37,415 nucleotides of DNA from an uncultured Senegalimassilia sp. (GCA_934630815.1 CAKTWI010000022.1:1-37415), one strand, 5' to 3'. Positions 7,433-15,156 are shown, counted from the first letter of the stretch. Notes: a model not told the origin generated them from the letters alone. Made by a program: numbers and translations.

Positions 7433-8149
7433 CTAGCCGCGGCCCAGAAACGCCATCACCTGCGGGCAGAACTCGCGCGTGAACAGCTCGTCGGCAGGGC
7501 ACGCCGCCTGCAGCGCACCGTCCAGGATGATGCCCGCGCGATGGCCCAGGCTGCACGCCTCATTGAAGTCGTGCGTGACGAACACGACGGTGCAGCGGAA
7601 GCGGCCGTGCACGTCGCGCAGCGTCTCGTACATGCGCTTCTTGGTGGTAGGATCAAGCGCCGAGAACGGCTCGTCGAGCAGCAAGATCTCCGGCTGCATC
7701 ACCAACGCGCGGGCCAACGCCGCGCGCTGGCCCTCTCCGCCGCTGATGATGCCGGGATACCGGTCGGCGATATGGCGGATGGAGAACAGGTCGAGCATCT
7801 CCTCCACGCGGCGGGCGGCCTCGGCCTTGGGCACGCGCGCCATCCTCAGGCCGTAGCCGATGTTCTCCGCAACCGTCATATGCGGGAACAGCGCGTGGTC
7901 CTGATACACGATCCCCAACCGCCGTTGCTGCACGGGCAGGCAGCGGATGTCCTTGCCGTCGAGCAGGATGCTGCCGGCCTCCAGGGGAAACGCCCCGGCA
8001 ATCGCCTCGAGCAGCACGGTCTTGCCGGCGCCCGTCTCCCCCACGATGGCGAATATCTCGTGCGGCTCGATATGCAATTCGTCAACGCGCAGCAAGAAGC
8101 TGCCGCGGCGCGCCACCATGTCGCGAATCTCGATGCTGCCGCCGCTCAT
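7433..8149 (-). CDS. modC: Molybdate ABC transporter ATPase
   Basis: A 238-residue ABC ATPase. Walker A is GETGAGKT at 37-44, the signature is SGGEGQR at 136-142, Walker B is ILLLDEP at 155-161, and the switch histidine is in THD. It is shorter than E. coli ModC because the C-terminal MOP (molybdate-binding) domain is absent, so feedback by bound molybdate is not expected here. Its ATG overlaps the modB TGA by four bases (ATGA), with GAGGGA upstream, indicating coupled translation. Molybdate is preferred over tungstate because modD follows and a molybdenum hydroxylase operon lies nearby. Confidence 0.9.
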   Translation of the reverse strand: MSGGSIEIRDMVARRGSFLLRVDELHIEPHEIFAIVGETGAGKTVLLEAIAGAFPLEAGSILLDGKDIRCLPVQQRRLGIVYQDHALFPHMTVAENIGYGLRMARVPKAEAARRVEEMLDLFSIRHIADRYPGIISGGEGQRAALARALVMQPEILLLDEPFSALDPTTKKRMYETLRDVHGRFRCTVVFVTHDFNEACSLGHRAGIILDGALQAACPADELFTREFCPQVMAFLGRG

Positions 8150-9036
8150 CGCCGTCCCTCGCATTCCTCGCATGCCTTCATGCGTCTCAAGCCCAATCCC
8201 TTGCCGGCCCTGCCCACGCGGCTTGCGCCCGTGGGACGGTCGAGCACGTTCGCCACCACCAGCGTGAACGCCGAAACCAGCAGCATGATCATGGCCGTGG
8301 CCATAGCGGTTTCGGTGTTGCCGGTCGAGATGCTCAGGTAGATGCTGCCGGGAAGCGTCTCGGTCTTCATGCGCGTCACGCCCACCAGCATGAGCGTCGC
8401 CCCGAACTCGCCCATGCCGCGCGCCCAGGTGAGCACGAACGCGCTGATGATCTGGTTGCGGCACATGGGCACGATGATGGTACGGAACACGTCCCAGGGC
8501 ATAGCGCCCAGCGTCTGCGCTACGAACTCGATGCGCGGATTGACGCCGGCGAAGGCGGTGCGCATCATGCGGATGGCGAAGGGCAGGTTCACGATCATCT
8601 GGGCGAACACGATTCCCATAGGCGAGAAGACCACGGCGAAGCCCGCCTCCTTGAGCGCCTTGCCCAGCGGCGACGAGAAGATCAGCAGCAAGGCGAAGCC
8701 CAGCAGGATATAAGGCAGCGACAGCGTGAGCTCCATGAGGATCTCGGCCAGGCGCTTGCCGGGAAACGCCACATGCGACAGCGCATAGGCGGTCGGCAGC
8801 GACAGCAGCAGGCAGATGACGGTGGAAATGCTTGAGGTGGTCACGCTCATGCGCAAGGAGAACAACACCTCCTCGGAGCTGATGGCCTCGCCGAAATGCG
8901 AGATGCCGCCCGCCACAATAGCGAAGATGGCGCTCCCGATGAACAGGAGCACCATCCCCGTTACCAGCATGCACAATGCCGGGAAGATGTTGCGCTTGCG
9001 GCCTCTGTGACGTTTTGGCTCAGGTGCCGCGGACAT
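8146..9036 (-). CDS. modB: Molybdate ABC transporter permease
   Basis: A 296-residue inner-membrane permease with about six transmembrane segments. The EAA loop that meets the ATPase reads VAQTLGAMPWDVFRTIIVPM. A basic N-terminus (PKRHRGRKR) precedes the first helix. The C-terminal tail after VANVLDRP is long, basic and probably cytoplasmic. The start at 9036 lies three bases beyond the modA stop and the end overlaps modC, so the three genes form one unit. TupB-type tungstate permeases look alike, and only context favours molybdate. Confidence 0.88.
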   Translation of the reverse strand: MSAAPEPKRHRGRKRNIFPALCMLVTGMVLLFIGSAIFAIVAGGISHFGEAISSEEVLFSLRMSVTTSSISTVICLLLSLPTAYALSHVAFPGKRLAEILMELTLSLPYILLGFALLLIFSSPLGKALKEAGFAVVFSPMGIVFAQMIVNLPFAIRMMRTAFAGVNPRIEFVAQTLGAMPWDVFRTIIVPMCRNQIISAFVLTWARGMGEFGATLMLVGVTRMKTETLPGSIYLSISTGNTETAMATAMIMLLVSAFTLVVANVLDRPTGASRVGRAGKGLGLRRMKACEECEGRR

Positions 9037-9039
9037 GCG

Positions 9040-9858
9040 TTACACCAGCTCGTAGCCGAACTTGGTCCAGATGTTCTTGGCAGTCTCGGTCTGCAGGAAC
9101 TCGGAGAAGGCCTTGACGGCGTCGGCATCGGCGGCACAGGTCAGCTCGGCGCTGGGCACGGTCTTGACGTAGTTTTCCATGCCGGAGTTCTCCAGGATGG
9201 TCAGGCCGTCCTTGCCCGCGTTCTCCTTCCACACGATGGCGGCGTCGCCCTCGCCCTTGGCCAGGGCCTCGGCGATCTGCGGCGCCGTGGTGGAGGTGGT
9301 GATGGCGCCGGAGGCCTTGACCTGCTCCATAACGCCGGCGTCGGTCATGGCCTTGACGGCGATCTTGCCGATCGGCGTGGACTCAGGGTCGCCCAGCAGG
9401 AGCGTGTCGCACTTCACAAGGTCGCTAACGGTCTGGATGCCCTTGGGATTATCGGCGGGCACGACCAGGACGGGGATATGCTTGACCAGGTCGGTGCTGG
9501 TGGCAACGTAGTCGCTGACGGGCTTGAGCTCATCGGCGGAGCCGGCGATGAAGAAGTCGCCCTCCTGCGTGGTGTTGATCTGCGTCTGGATTTGCGCGGC
9601 GTTGGCGAAGGTGATGTTCATCTCGCAGCCGGTTTCGGCCTTGAAGGCGTCCGCGATCTCCTGGAACGGCTTGGTCATGCCGGCGCCGCAATAGATGTTG
9701 AGGCTTTTGCCCTCAAGGGTTGCGGCAGCGGTCTGCTCCGGCTGCTCGGCCTTCTGCTCGCCCTTGTCGGAGGAGCATCCTGCCAGCACGCCGCAGGCGA
9801 GCACGGCGGCAAACGCCACGGCCGCGATCGCTGCCAGGCGATTCTTCATCTTTTTCAT
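9040..9858 (-). CDS. modA: Molybdate-binding lipoprotein
   Basis: A 272-residue solute-binding protein. The signal peptide ends in lipobox LAGC, with C28 as the lipid anchor, followed by an acidic and Gln/Glu-rich linker. The mature domain starts near LNIYCGAGMTKPFQEI and continues with NAAQIQTQI, GDFFIAGSADE, GDPESTPIGK and AAIVWKENA, the order seen in ModA. It captures the oxyanion outside the membrane and passes it to ModB/ModC. The ATG at 9858 has AAGGGA upstream, and the longer in-frame extension runs through the leader palindrome and promoter. It is the first gene of the operon. Confidence 0.9.
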   Translation of the reverse strand: MKKMKNRLAAIAAVAFAAVLACGVLAGCSSDKGEQKAEQPEQTAAATLEGKSLNIYCGAGMTKPFQEIADAFKAETGCEMNITFANAAQIQTQINTTQEGDFFIAGSADELKPVSDYVATSTDLVKHIPVLVVPADNPKGIQTVSDLVKCDTLLLGDPESTPIGKIAVKAMTDAGVMEQVKASGAITTSTTAPQIAEALAKGEGDAAIVWKENAGKDGLTILENSGMENYVKTVPSAELTCAADADAVKAFSEFLQTETAKNIWTKFGYELV

Positions 9859-9890
9859 ACTGGTTCCCTTCTTTTTTATCCCCATACCAC

Positions 9891-9922
9891 CAGGCGCCCC
9901 TTCGCATGCGAAGGGGCGCCTG
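9891..9922 (-). promoter_or_regulatory. Perfect 32-bp palindrome in the mod leader
   Basis: CAGGCGCCCCTTCGCA is followed at once by its exact reverse complement, giving a 32-bp palindrome without a spacer. Measured from the promoter at 9934-9963 it lies at about +6 to +37 of the mod transcript, so it can be an operator or a 5' RNA hairpin. No T-run follows, so it is not a standard terminator or attenuator. It could mediate molybdate control, but no ModE gene is seen in the window. Confidence 0.6.
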
Positions 9923-9933
9923 TCATTTCGCTG

Positions 9934-9963
9934 ATTATACACAGACGATAATAATATTTGCAA
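9934..9963 (-). promoter_or_regulatory. Promoter of modABC-modD
   Basis: On the minus strand TTGCAA at 9963-9958 and a perfect TATAAT at 9939-9934 are separated by 18 bases. Transcription would start near 9927, about 70 bases before modA. A second TATAAT on the plus strand at 9969-9974 lies back to back with it and could drive a divergent short transcript. Confidence 0.7.
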
Positions 9964-10022
9964 GTGCCTATAATCACGAATGAAAATAACCGCTTGAGGC
10001 AAACGATAGCTCGTGGCTGAGC

Positions 10023-10147
10023 ACATTCAGGAGAAAATGCCTGGTCAAGTGGCGTTGCCTATAGCCTGGAAGCCGCAAAGCCCGTCGGCGCACCGCTATC
10101 GCAAAGGTGCTTGATATGAGAGCGATCAGGGAAACGGGCCTATCCCG
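10023..10147. ncRNA. Possible structured RNA with pseudoknot
   Basis: Three nested or crossing helices are exact. GCCCGT at 10080-10085 pairs with ACGGGC at 10134-10139. GCACC at 10090-10094 pairs with GGTGC at 10106-10110. The loop bases ATCGC at 10098-10102 pair with GCGAT at 10122-10126, making a pseudoknot. CGGG at 10135-10138 can instead pair with CCCG at 10144-10147, a mutually exclusive switch. A small CAGG/CCTG hairpin opens the region. A plus-strand TATAAT at 9969 could transcribe it. I cannot match it to a known riboswitch, and in GC-rich DNA some of this could be chance. Confidence 0.28.
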
Positions 10148-10203
10148 CTGAAATCCTTAGCACAGACGATCGAGCCAAGGCCTTCCAACGCTCCCCTTCC
10201 CCG

Positions 10204-11346
10204 CTAAACGCCGAACAACGCGGCGGTTTCCGCCATACGCTCGGCGATAGGCACGCCGAACGGGCAGTTCGCCTCGCAGGCGCCGCATCCGATGCAGTCC
10301 CCGGCGCGAACCTCAAGGGCAAGGTAATGGTCGCGAACGGATGCGGGCACCTCATCCTGCATCTGCGCAAGGTCGGAGTACTTGTTCACCTCGGCAATGT
10401 TGATGCCCACGGCGCAAGGCTGACAATGCCCGCAGTAGATGCAGTTGCCGAAATAGGCGTGCTGCGGCGCGCCAGCCAAGATGGATGCGTAGTTTTTGGC
10501 CGTGTCATCGGCGGTTTCGTACGTCAAGCAGCCTGCGCATTCCTCAATGTCCCTGAATCCGGCCAACACGGAGGCGACCGCGGGGCGGGTCAAGCAGTAA
10601 TGGCAAGCCTGCACGGGGGTCATCGCCACACCGAACGGCGACTTCTCGGCGTCGAACAGGCGCCCGCCCGCAAACGGCTTCATGACGGTGATGCCCACGC
10701 CGTTTTCCTCGCACAGCGCGTACAGACGCTTGCGCTGCGGGTCCGTGTTCTCAAGACCGGGCTGGTACTCATCCTTGAACAGGTCGTTGATATCCTCGGA
10801 AGCGGGCAGCATGTCGTAAGCTGGGTTAATGGAGAACATGATCATCTCGATGTCCGACGTAGCTGCAGCTTGCAGCGCAACCTCGGGATTGTGCGTGGAA
10901 AGGCCGATGTGATCGATGCGCCCTGCGGCCTTCTCGGCACGCACGTACTCGATGAAGGGACCCTCCATGATCTGGTCGAACTCGGCGACAACGTCCACGA
11001 AGTGGATCAGCCCCAGCTCGATATGCCCGCCGAAGCAAGCCAGCAGCTCCTGCCATGCTGAGATCACCGCATCCATGTTGCGCGTGCGAGTGTATTGGCC
11101 GTTTTGCCAGGTAGCGCCGAAGTGGCCTTGCACGACCCACTTATCGCGATGCGCGCAGACGGCGTTGCCCAAAGCCCTGCGCACCGCCGGGTCTGCCATC
11201 CAGCAATCGACGATGTTAATGCCCTGCTCCGCTGCAAAATCCACCAAACGGGAAACCTTCTCCTGGTCATCGCCCGGCATCCATTCAGCGCCGAAGCCGA
11301 TCTCGCTGACCTCAAGCCCCGTCCTGCCCAAACGCCTGTAGTTCAT
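10204..11346 (-). CDS. Aldo/keto reductase-fold protein with 2x[4Fe-4S] tail
   Basis: A 380-residue protein. Residues 1-290 form the aldo/keto reductase barrel, from YRRLGRTGLEVSEIGFG to the VMKPFAGG strand. Residues 300-370 carry two cluster motifs, C302-x2-C305-x2-C308-x2-C311 and C351-x2-C354-x2-C357-x3-C361-P. The overall plan is that of COG1453 oxidoreductases. Aligning the usual D-x4-Y and K positions, D47 and H115 are kept, but the catalytic Tyr is D52 and the Lys is Q73, so ordinary hydride-transfer catalysis is doubtful. AAGGGGG precedes the ATG. It is transcribed alone, and its partner and substrate are unknown. Confidence 0.85.
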   Translation of the reverse strand: MNYRRLGRTGLEVSEIGFGAEWMPGDDQEKVSRLVDFAAEQGINIVDCWMADPAVRRALGNAVCAHRDKWVVQGHFGATWQNGQYTRTRNMDAVISAWQELLACFGGHIELGLIHFVDVVAEFDQIMEGPFIEYVRAEKAAGRIDHIGLSTHNPEVALQAAATSDIEMIMFSINPAYDMLPASEDINDLFKDEYQPGLENTDPQRKRLYALCEENGVGITVMKPFAGGRLFDAEKSPFGVAMTPVQACHYCLTRPAVASVLAGFRDIEECAGCLTYETADDTAKNYASILAGAPQHAYFGNCIYCGHCQPCAVGINIAEVNKYSDLAQMQDEVPASVRDHYLALEVRAGDCIGCGACEANCPFGVPIAERMAETAALFGV

Positions 11347-11375
11347 GGAACCCCCTTCGCTCGATACCGTACCCG

Positions 11376-11390
11376 TATCCTACCAGGATA
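11376..11390 (-). promoter_or_regulatory. Palindrome before the aldo/keto reductase gene
   Basis: TATCCT-ACC-AGGATA at 11376-11390 is a perfect 6+6 inverted repeat, 30 bases upstream of the reductase ATG. Its position suits an operator at or just after the promoter. No regulator gene is adjacent. The rest of the 11347-11613 gap shows nothing further I can support. Confidence 0.35.
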
Positions 11391-11613
11391 AAATCCAGCC
11401 GGCACGCATCGGCAACGCGGCTGCTCCCGCGCCAGCGCAGCAAGAGCGATTCCTGTAGCCGCGCAAAACGCACGGCCTCATGCCGTCGAGAGGGAATCGA
11501 ATGTCGCCTCCCAACGGCGCGCAAACACGGCCCGCTTGCCGCCGAATAGGGTAAATCCGCTGCTCGAAGGCAAAAAGCAGGTCTCGGCAAAGGAAAACCT
11601 GGACCCAACCGCA

Positions 11614-11619
11614 TATAAT
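11614..11619 (+). promoter_or_regulatory. -10 element of guaA
   Basis: A perfect TATAAT lies 62 bases before the guaA ATG, with a poor -35. Transcription would start near 11626, which excludes the in-frame ATG at 11628 as an effective start and supports the one at 11682. Confidence 0.5.
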
Positions 11620-11681
11620 ATAGAGTTATGACTCATGCGTTGCGCACGGCAGCGCATACCCGCGAACTAAAGGAGCTCTGC

Positions 11682-12662
11682 ATGGATCCGAACAAGCGTC
11701 CCGACGATATGGTGCGCATCACCACCCCCGAACTTGCCCAGGCGTTCATCGACGAACAGGTTGCCGCAGTCCGAGAGCAAATCGGCGACAAGAAGGTCCT
11801 GCTGGCCCTTTCCGGCGGCGTCGACAGCTCCGTCGTGGCCGCGCTGCTCATCCGCGCCATCGGCAAGCAGCTCATCTGCGCGCACGTCAATCACGGCCTT
11901 ATGCGCAAGGGCGAAAGCGAGCAGGTCATCGACGTGTTCAAGAACCAGCTGGACGCGAACCTGGTCTACGTGGACGCAACCGACCGCTTCCTGGGCAAGC
12001 TCGTCGACATCGAGGAGCCCGAGGCCAAGCGCAAGATCATCGGCGCCGAGTTCATCCGCGTGTTCGAGGAGGAGGCCCGCAAGGTCGGCAACGAGGTCAG
12101 CTTCCTGGCTCAGGGCACCATCTACCCCGACATCCTGGAGTCCCAGGACGGCGTGAAGGCGCACCACAACGTAGGCGGCCTGCCCGATGATCTGCAGTTC
12201 GAGCTGTGCGAGCCCGTCAAGCTGCTGTACAAGGACGAGGTGCGCGTGGTCGGCCGCGAGCTGGGTCTGCCCGAGAACATGGTCGAGCGCCAGCCCTTCC
12301 CTGGCCCTGGCCTGGGCGTTCGCTGCTTGGGCGCCATCACCCGCGACCGCCTGGAGGCGCTGCGCGAGGCCGACGCCATCGTGCGCGAGGAGATCGACAA
12401 CGCCGGCCTGACCATCTGGCAGTACTTCGCCGTGGTGCCCGACTTCCGCGCAACCGGCGTGCGTGAGGGCAAGCGTGCCTACGACTGGCCCTGCATCATC
12501 CGCTGCATCAACACGGTCGACGTCATGACCGCCGAGGTCCCCGAGCTTGATTGGGCGCTGCTCAAGCGCATCACCGCCCGCATCACCGCGGAGGTCCCCC
12601 GCATCTGCCGCGTATGCTACGACCTCACCCCCAAGCCCGTCGGCACGGTGGAGTGGGAGTAA
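11682..12662 (+). CDS. guaA: GMP synthase, ATP-pyrophosphatase subunit
   Basis: A 326-residue protein matching only the C-terminal two thirds of GMP synthase. It has the PP-loop SGGVDSS at 44-50, AHVNHGLMRKGE, LAQGTIYPDILES and the dimerisation part RQPFPGPGLGVRCLGAI. It ends in DLTPKPVGTVEWE, the usual C-terminus. It adenylates XMP and aminates it to GMP. The N-terminal glutamine amidotransferase domain of normal bacterial GuaA is missing, and no separate glutaminase gene is adjacent. It must use a partner encoded elsewhere, as archaeal GuaAb does, or free ammonia. AAAGGAG precedes the ATG. A strong terminator follows. Confidence 0.93.
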   Translation: MDPNKRPDDMVRITTPELAQAFIDEQVAAVREQIGDKKVLLALSGGVDSSVVAALLIRAIGKQLICAHVNHGLMRKGESEQVIDVFKNQLDANLVYVDATDRFLGKLVDIEEPEAKRKIIGAEFIRVFEEEARKVGNEVSFLAQGTIYPDILESQDGVKAHHNVGGLPDDLQFELCEPVKLLYKDEVRVVGRELGLPENMVERQPFPGPGLGVRCLGAITRDRLEALREADAIVREEIDNAGLTIWQYFAVVPDFRATGVREGKRAYDWPCIIRCINTVDVMTAEVPELDWALLKRITARITAEVPRICRVCYDLTPKPVGTVEWE

Positions 12663-12688
12663 ACCCGCAACAACATATCGCCCATCCA

Positions 12689-12721
12689 AGGCGCTTTGCT
12701 TTTTGCAAGGCGCCTTTTTCG
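12689..12721 (+). terminator. Terminator of guaA
   Basis: AAGGCGC at 12689-12695 pairs with GCGCCTT, and an inner TTTGC/GCAAG helix makes a 12-bp stem with a TTTTT loop. The stem runs into TTTTTC. This is a textbook intrinsic terminator. Confidence 0.9.
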
Positions 12722-12782
12722 TGAGAGATCGTTTGCAACGCTTCTTGCACCGATAGCGAATTGCCTTATTTACATTTCATAA

Positions 12783-12839
12783 TGCAACATATAATTGACA
12801 TTACGATTTGGATGCAATATATTTCTGTCATGTTGCAAC
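12783..12839 (+). promoter_or_regulatory. Promoter of the XRE gene with flanking inverted repeats
   Basis: TTGACA at 12795-12800, a 17-base spacer and TATATT at 12818-12823 make a near-consensus promoter. TGCAACAT at 12783-12790 and its exact reverse complement ATGTTGCA at 12830-12837 flank it, and GTTGCAAC at 12832-12839 is itself a palindrome. The 47-base spacing around the polymerase site suggests operators for the small XRE repressor encoded next. Confidence 0.65.
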
Positions 12840-12870
12840 GGATATCTGTCCATATGTCGAAAGGAATCCC

Positions 12871-13080
12871 ATGCTGGGCCAGAAAAACCTACGCATGAAG
12901 GCAGCACGCGCGGCGGCCGGCCTTTCGCAATCCGATCTCGCCGAAGCCGTCGGCGTCACACGCCAAACCATCGGCCTTATCGAGGCAGGCGGTTATAACC
13001 CCACGCTCAATTTATGCGTTGCCATTTGCAGAACCCTTCATGTCACCCTAAACGACCTTTTCTGGGACGAAGATCGCTAA
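12871..13080 (+). CDS. Small XRE-family regulator
   Basis: A 69-residue protein that is almost entirely one helix-turn-helix, AAGLSQSDLAEAVGVTRQT followed by IGLIEAGGYNPTLNLCVAICRTL. It is the short YozG-like type that acts without a separate sensor domain. The ATG at 12871 follows AAAGGA. The membrane-protein gene starts 67 bases downstream on the same strand. Such pairs of short XRE regulator and multi-helix membrane protein are common in Firmicutes and Actinobacteria, and the membrane partner is often the regulated gene. Autorepression at 12783-12839 is likely but inferred. Confidence 0.88.
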   Translation: MLGQKNLRMKAARAAAGLSQSDLAEAVGVTRQTIGLIEAGGYNPTLNLCVAICRTLHVTLNDLFWDEDR

Positions 13081-13147
13081 CCCGGTTTCGCCATCTGCAA
13101 CTCAACACGTTTACCCAAACCAAAACACATCCTTTTAGGAGAGAATC

Positions 13148-13732
13148 ATGAAGCTGCAAAATATGAAACTTGCCCGGAAATGGCGCGAATACGCAGGTCC
13201 GAAGGACGAGCGGCTCGAGGCCGAGAACGCGAAAATCTATAAGCTTGGGTTCATGCTGCTATCGTTCGGCATGCTCACGTTGCTTGTGTACCAAATCATG
13301 GCCCAGCAGGTAGCGTGGGTGCACGATGGCGCCGACGAAGCGTTTCGCCTCTTCGCGAATCCTGTTGACGCCGTCATGTACGCATGGCTTTTCATCGTGA
13401 TGATCATCTGCGCAGTGATGCAAACTCGGAAGGGGTACGTCGATACCAACCGCTTCGGGCAAACCGAGCACATTCCCATGGGCTATTTCCTGCTCATTTC
13501 GGGCATCACCGGCACCGTAAGCGCACTTGCCATCGCTGCTATGCGCTGCATCGCCGAGGCGCAGATCGTGCCGATTGAAAGTGTCTTTTGGGGAGCGAAC
13601 TTGGCAACGGGCGTGGTATTCGGCGTGACCATCTTCGCCGCCGTATTCGGCGCACTGTGCTTGGCATTCTTCGAGGCAAAGCAGCGGCGCGCGAAAATCG
13701 AAGCGGAGCTAGACTGCCCCGACGACCTGTAA
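13148..13732 (+). CDS. Four-helix membrane protein, partner of the XRE regulator
   Basis: A 194-residue protein with a charged N-terminus (KWREYAGPKDERLEAENAKIYK). It has about four transmembrane segments, near residues 33-52, 75-92, 110-135 and 150-176, and a charged C-terminal tail. The layout of ER/K-rich start plus two helix pairs resembles the uncharacterised DUF proteins that sit beside short XRE regulators, such as DUF6773, but I am not sure of the exact family. TAGGAG precedes the ATG. No catalytic motif is visible. It is probably co-transcribed with the regulator. Confidence 0.7.
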   Translation: MKLQNMKLARKWREYAGPKDERLEAENAKIYKLGFMLLSFGMLTLLVYQIMAQQVAWVHDGADEAFRLFANPVDAVMYAWLFIVMIICAVMQTRKGYVDTNRFGQTEHIPMGYFLLISGITGTVSALAIAAMRCIAEAQIVPIESVFWGANLATGVVFGVTIFAAVFGALCLAFFEAKQRRAKIEAELDCPDDL

Positions 13733-13839
13733 CCTAAAAGAGCAGAGTCCGCGCCTTATGCCATCCCTGTCATGTACTCTGCCCTAGATGCGATGCATCA
13801 CGCAGGAGTAGGATTTGCGTCTATGCCGTCCCGTCAAGC

Positions 13840-13879
13840 AAAACGAGCCGCGCCCAAACAATCTTTTGGAGCGCGGCTC
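13840..13879 (-). terminator. Terminator of the degV gene
   Basis: GAGCCGCGC at 13845-13853 pairs exactly with GCGCGGCTC at 13871-13879, with an inner CCAAA/TTTGG helix. Read on the minus strand the stem is followed by GTTTTGC. It lies 70 bases after the degV stop and may also stop transcripts from the plus-strand membrane gene. Confidence 0.7.
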
Positions 13880-13949
13880 AACCATTTCGGAAACGCTGTT
13901 GCTAACGAAACCGCATCTCTGCAATCAACAACGCGCGACGATCCGTCAG

Positions 13950-14786
13950 CTAAAAGCCGACGATCAAACCGCCGCGTTCAGCGTAGTAGCTGCAAAGGCC
14001 CCTGGTCGGGAGGATCTCGATCTGGGAGTCCGCCCATGCGCTCAAAATGCCATCCTTAAGCGCGTGGGCAACAGCATGGTTGTCGCAATGGCTGATGGCA
14101 ACGTTGCCGCCGGTAAACCCGCATTCCCTCATGCACTCGATGAGTGCACGAACGGTTCGCTTCGGACCGCGTGTCTTGCCCTCGACGACGATCCGGCCCT
14201 CGTCGCTAGCGCTGCCGATACCCCACATGCCCAGCGCCTTGGCAAGGAAGCCCGCCATCTTATTCATACGACCGTTTTTAATCAGGTTGTCGAAGGACGA
14301 GAGCGCGAAAATCACCTTGGTCTTATCCAGAAACGCGTTCGCACGCTCCACCGCCTCGTCGAAGTCGATGCCCTCGCGAGCGAGCCTTTCGATCTCGCGT
14401 ACGCAAAGGACCAGCTCAGGGCCCGTAGAACGGGAGTCAAGCACGGCGATCTTCTTATCCGAATCCGCCTCAAGCGCCAAATCGCGAGCGGTCAGTGCGC
14501 TGTTCATGCTGCCGGAAAGCTGCGACGAGATGGTGATGGCGATGGTGCGATCCGCCTTCTCGAACTGCTCAAGCCACGCGCCCGGAGCGGGGCACGAGGT
14601 GTAGCTGGCGGTCTTCTCCTGCTCCATATCGCGCAGCATCTCCTCGATATCGAGCTGCTCGTCATCGGTATACCCGCGAACGCCGACGCTGATCTCGAAC
14701 GGCACGCTGGATAGCTCGATCGCATCGGATCGATAGTCTGACGGAATAAGGTCGCAGCTTGAATCCGTGACCACGTTCCATTTCAT
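13950..14786 (-). CDS. DegV-family fatty-acid-binding protein
   Basis: A 278-residue DegV protein. It starts WNVVTDSSCDL, the family's N-terminal strand and loop, followed by the PFEI segment, SSQLSGSMNSA around the carboxylate-binding site, LDSRSTGPELVL, and GRMNKMAGFLAKALGM before the second domain. DegV (FakB-like) proteins bind a fatty acid, and some present it to the kinase FakA for phosphorylation. No fakA is visible here. The ATG at 14786 has AAAGGA upstream, and the in-frame sequence before it is low-quality extension. It appears to be monocistronic. Confidence 0.9.
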   Translation of the reverse strand: MKWNVVTDSSCDLIPSDYRSDAIELSSVPFEISVGVRGYTDDEQLDIEEMLRDMEQEKTASYTSCPAPGAWLEQFEKADRTIAITISSQLSGSMNSALTARDLALEADSDKKIAVLDSRSTGPELVLCVREIERLAREGIDFDEAVERANAFLDKTKVIFALSSFDNLIKNGRMNKMAGFLAKALGMWGIGSASDEGRIVVEGKTRGPKRTVRALIECMRECGFTGGNVAISHCDNHAVAHALKDGILSAWADSQIEILPTRGLCSYYAERGGLIVGF

Positions 14787-15156
14787 GTAGGCCGTCCTTT
14801 CCCGATGCGTCAAGGCGCCCGCACACAACAGGCGCCCCGCATCCATTCCTTTGTTTTCCCTGTACCGCCAATTGAAGCACGGCTCCCCCGCGCTCTTACA
14901 TCGTGAGAAGCCATAATGCCCATGACTTTCCCCGTAAAGCAAGGGCATGCGGCGAATCTCAAGCTAAAAGGCCGCCACAGCAGGCGCTACGGCGTTTCAA
15001 GTCGCCACCCGCCCCATCGCCGCAGCGTGTACGGGTCTGCGATCACTTGCATTCGCAACGCGCACCAACCCAAGAGCGAGCCGGTCGGCGACACCCAAGG
15101 GCCGCAACCACCCCTATTCGCAACGTGGACGCCCACGCCCACACCTTCCCTAAGCG
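14787..15156. other. Gene-free stretch
   Basis: About 370 bases between degV and the terminator of the triple-RidA gene. I see no convincing ORF on either strand. Two GGCGCC palindromes lie close together near 14815 and 14831, in the degV leader. The composition changes from GC-rich to mixed. Nothing else here can be supported. Confidence 0.4.

Noticed and set aside
9891..9922. Terminator reading of the 32-bp palindrome
   Set aside because: It lacks a T-run on either strand, and it sits between a promoter and its gene.
9999..10006. GCAAACGA, which resembles the start of a tmRNA tag
   Set aside because: No in-frame stop follows soon, and no tRNA-like ends or tmRNA 5' sequence are nearby.
10071..10110. 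Resemblance of GCAAAGCC to a c-di-GMP-I riboswitch core
   Set aside because: The second conserved half of that riboswitch (GGUAGGUAGCGGGG-like) is missing, and the helices do not match its fold.
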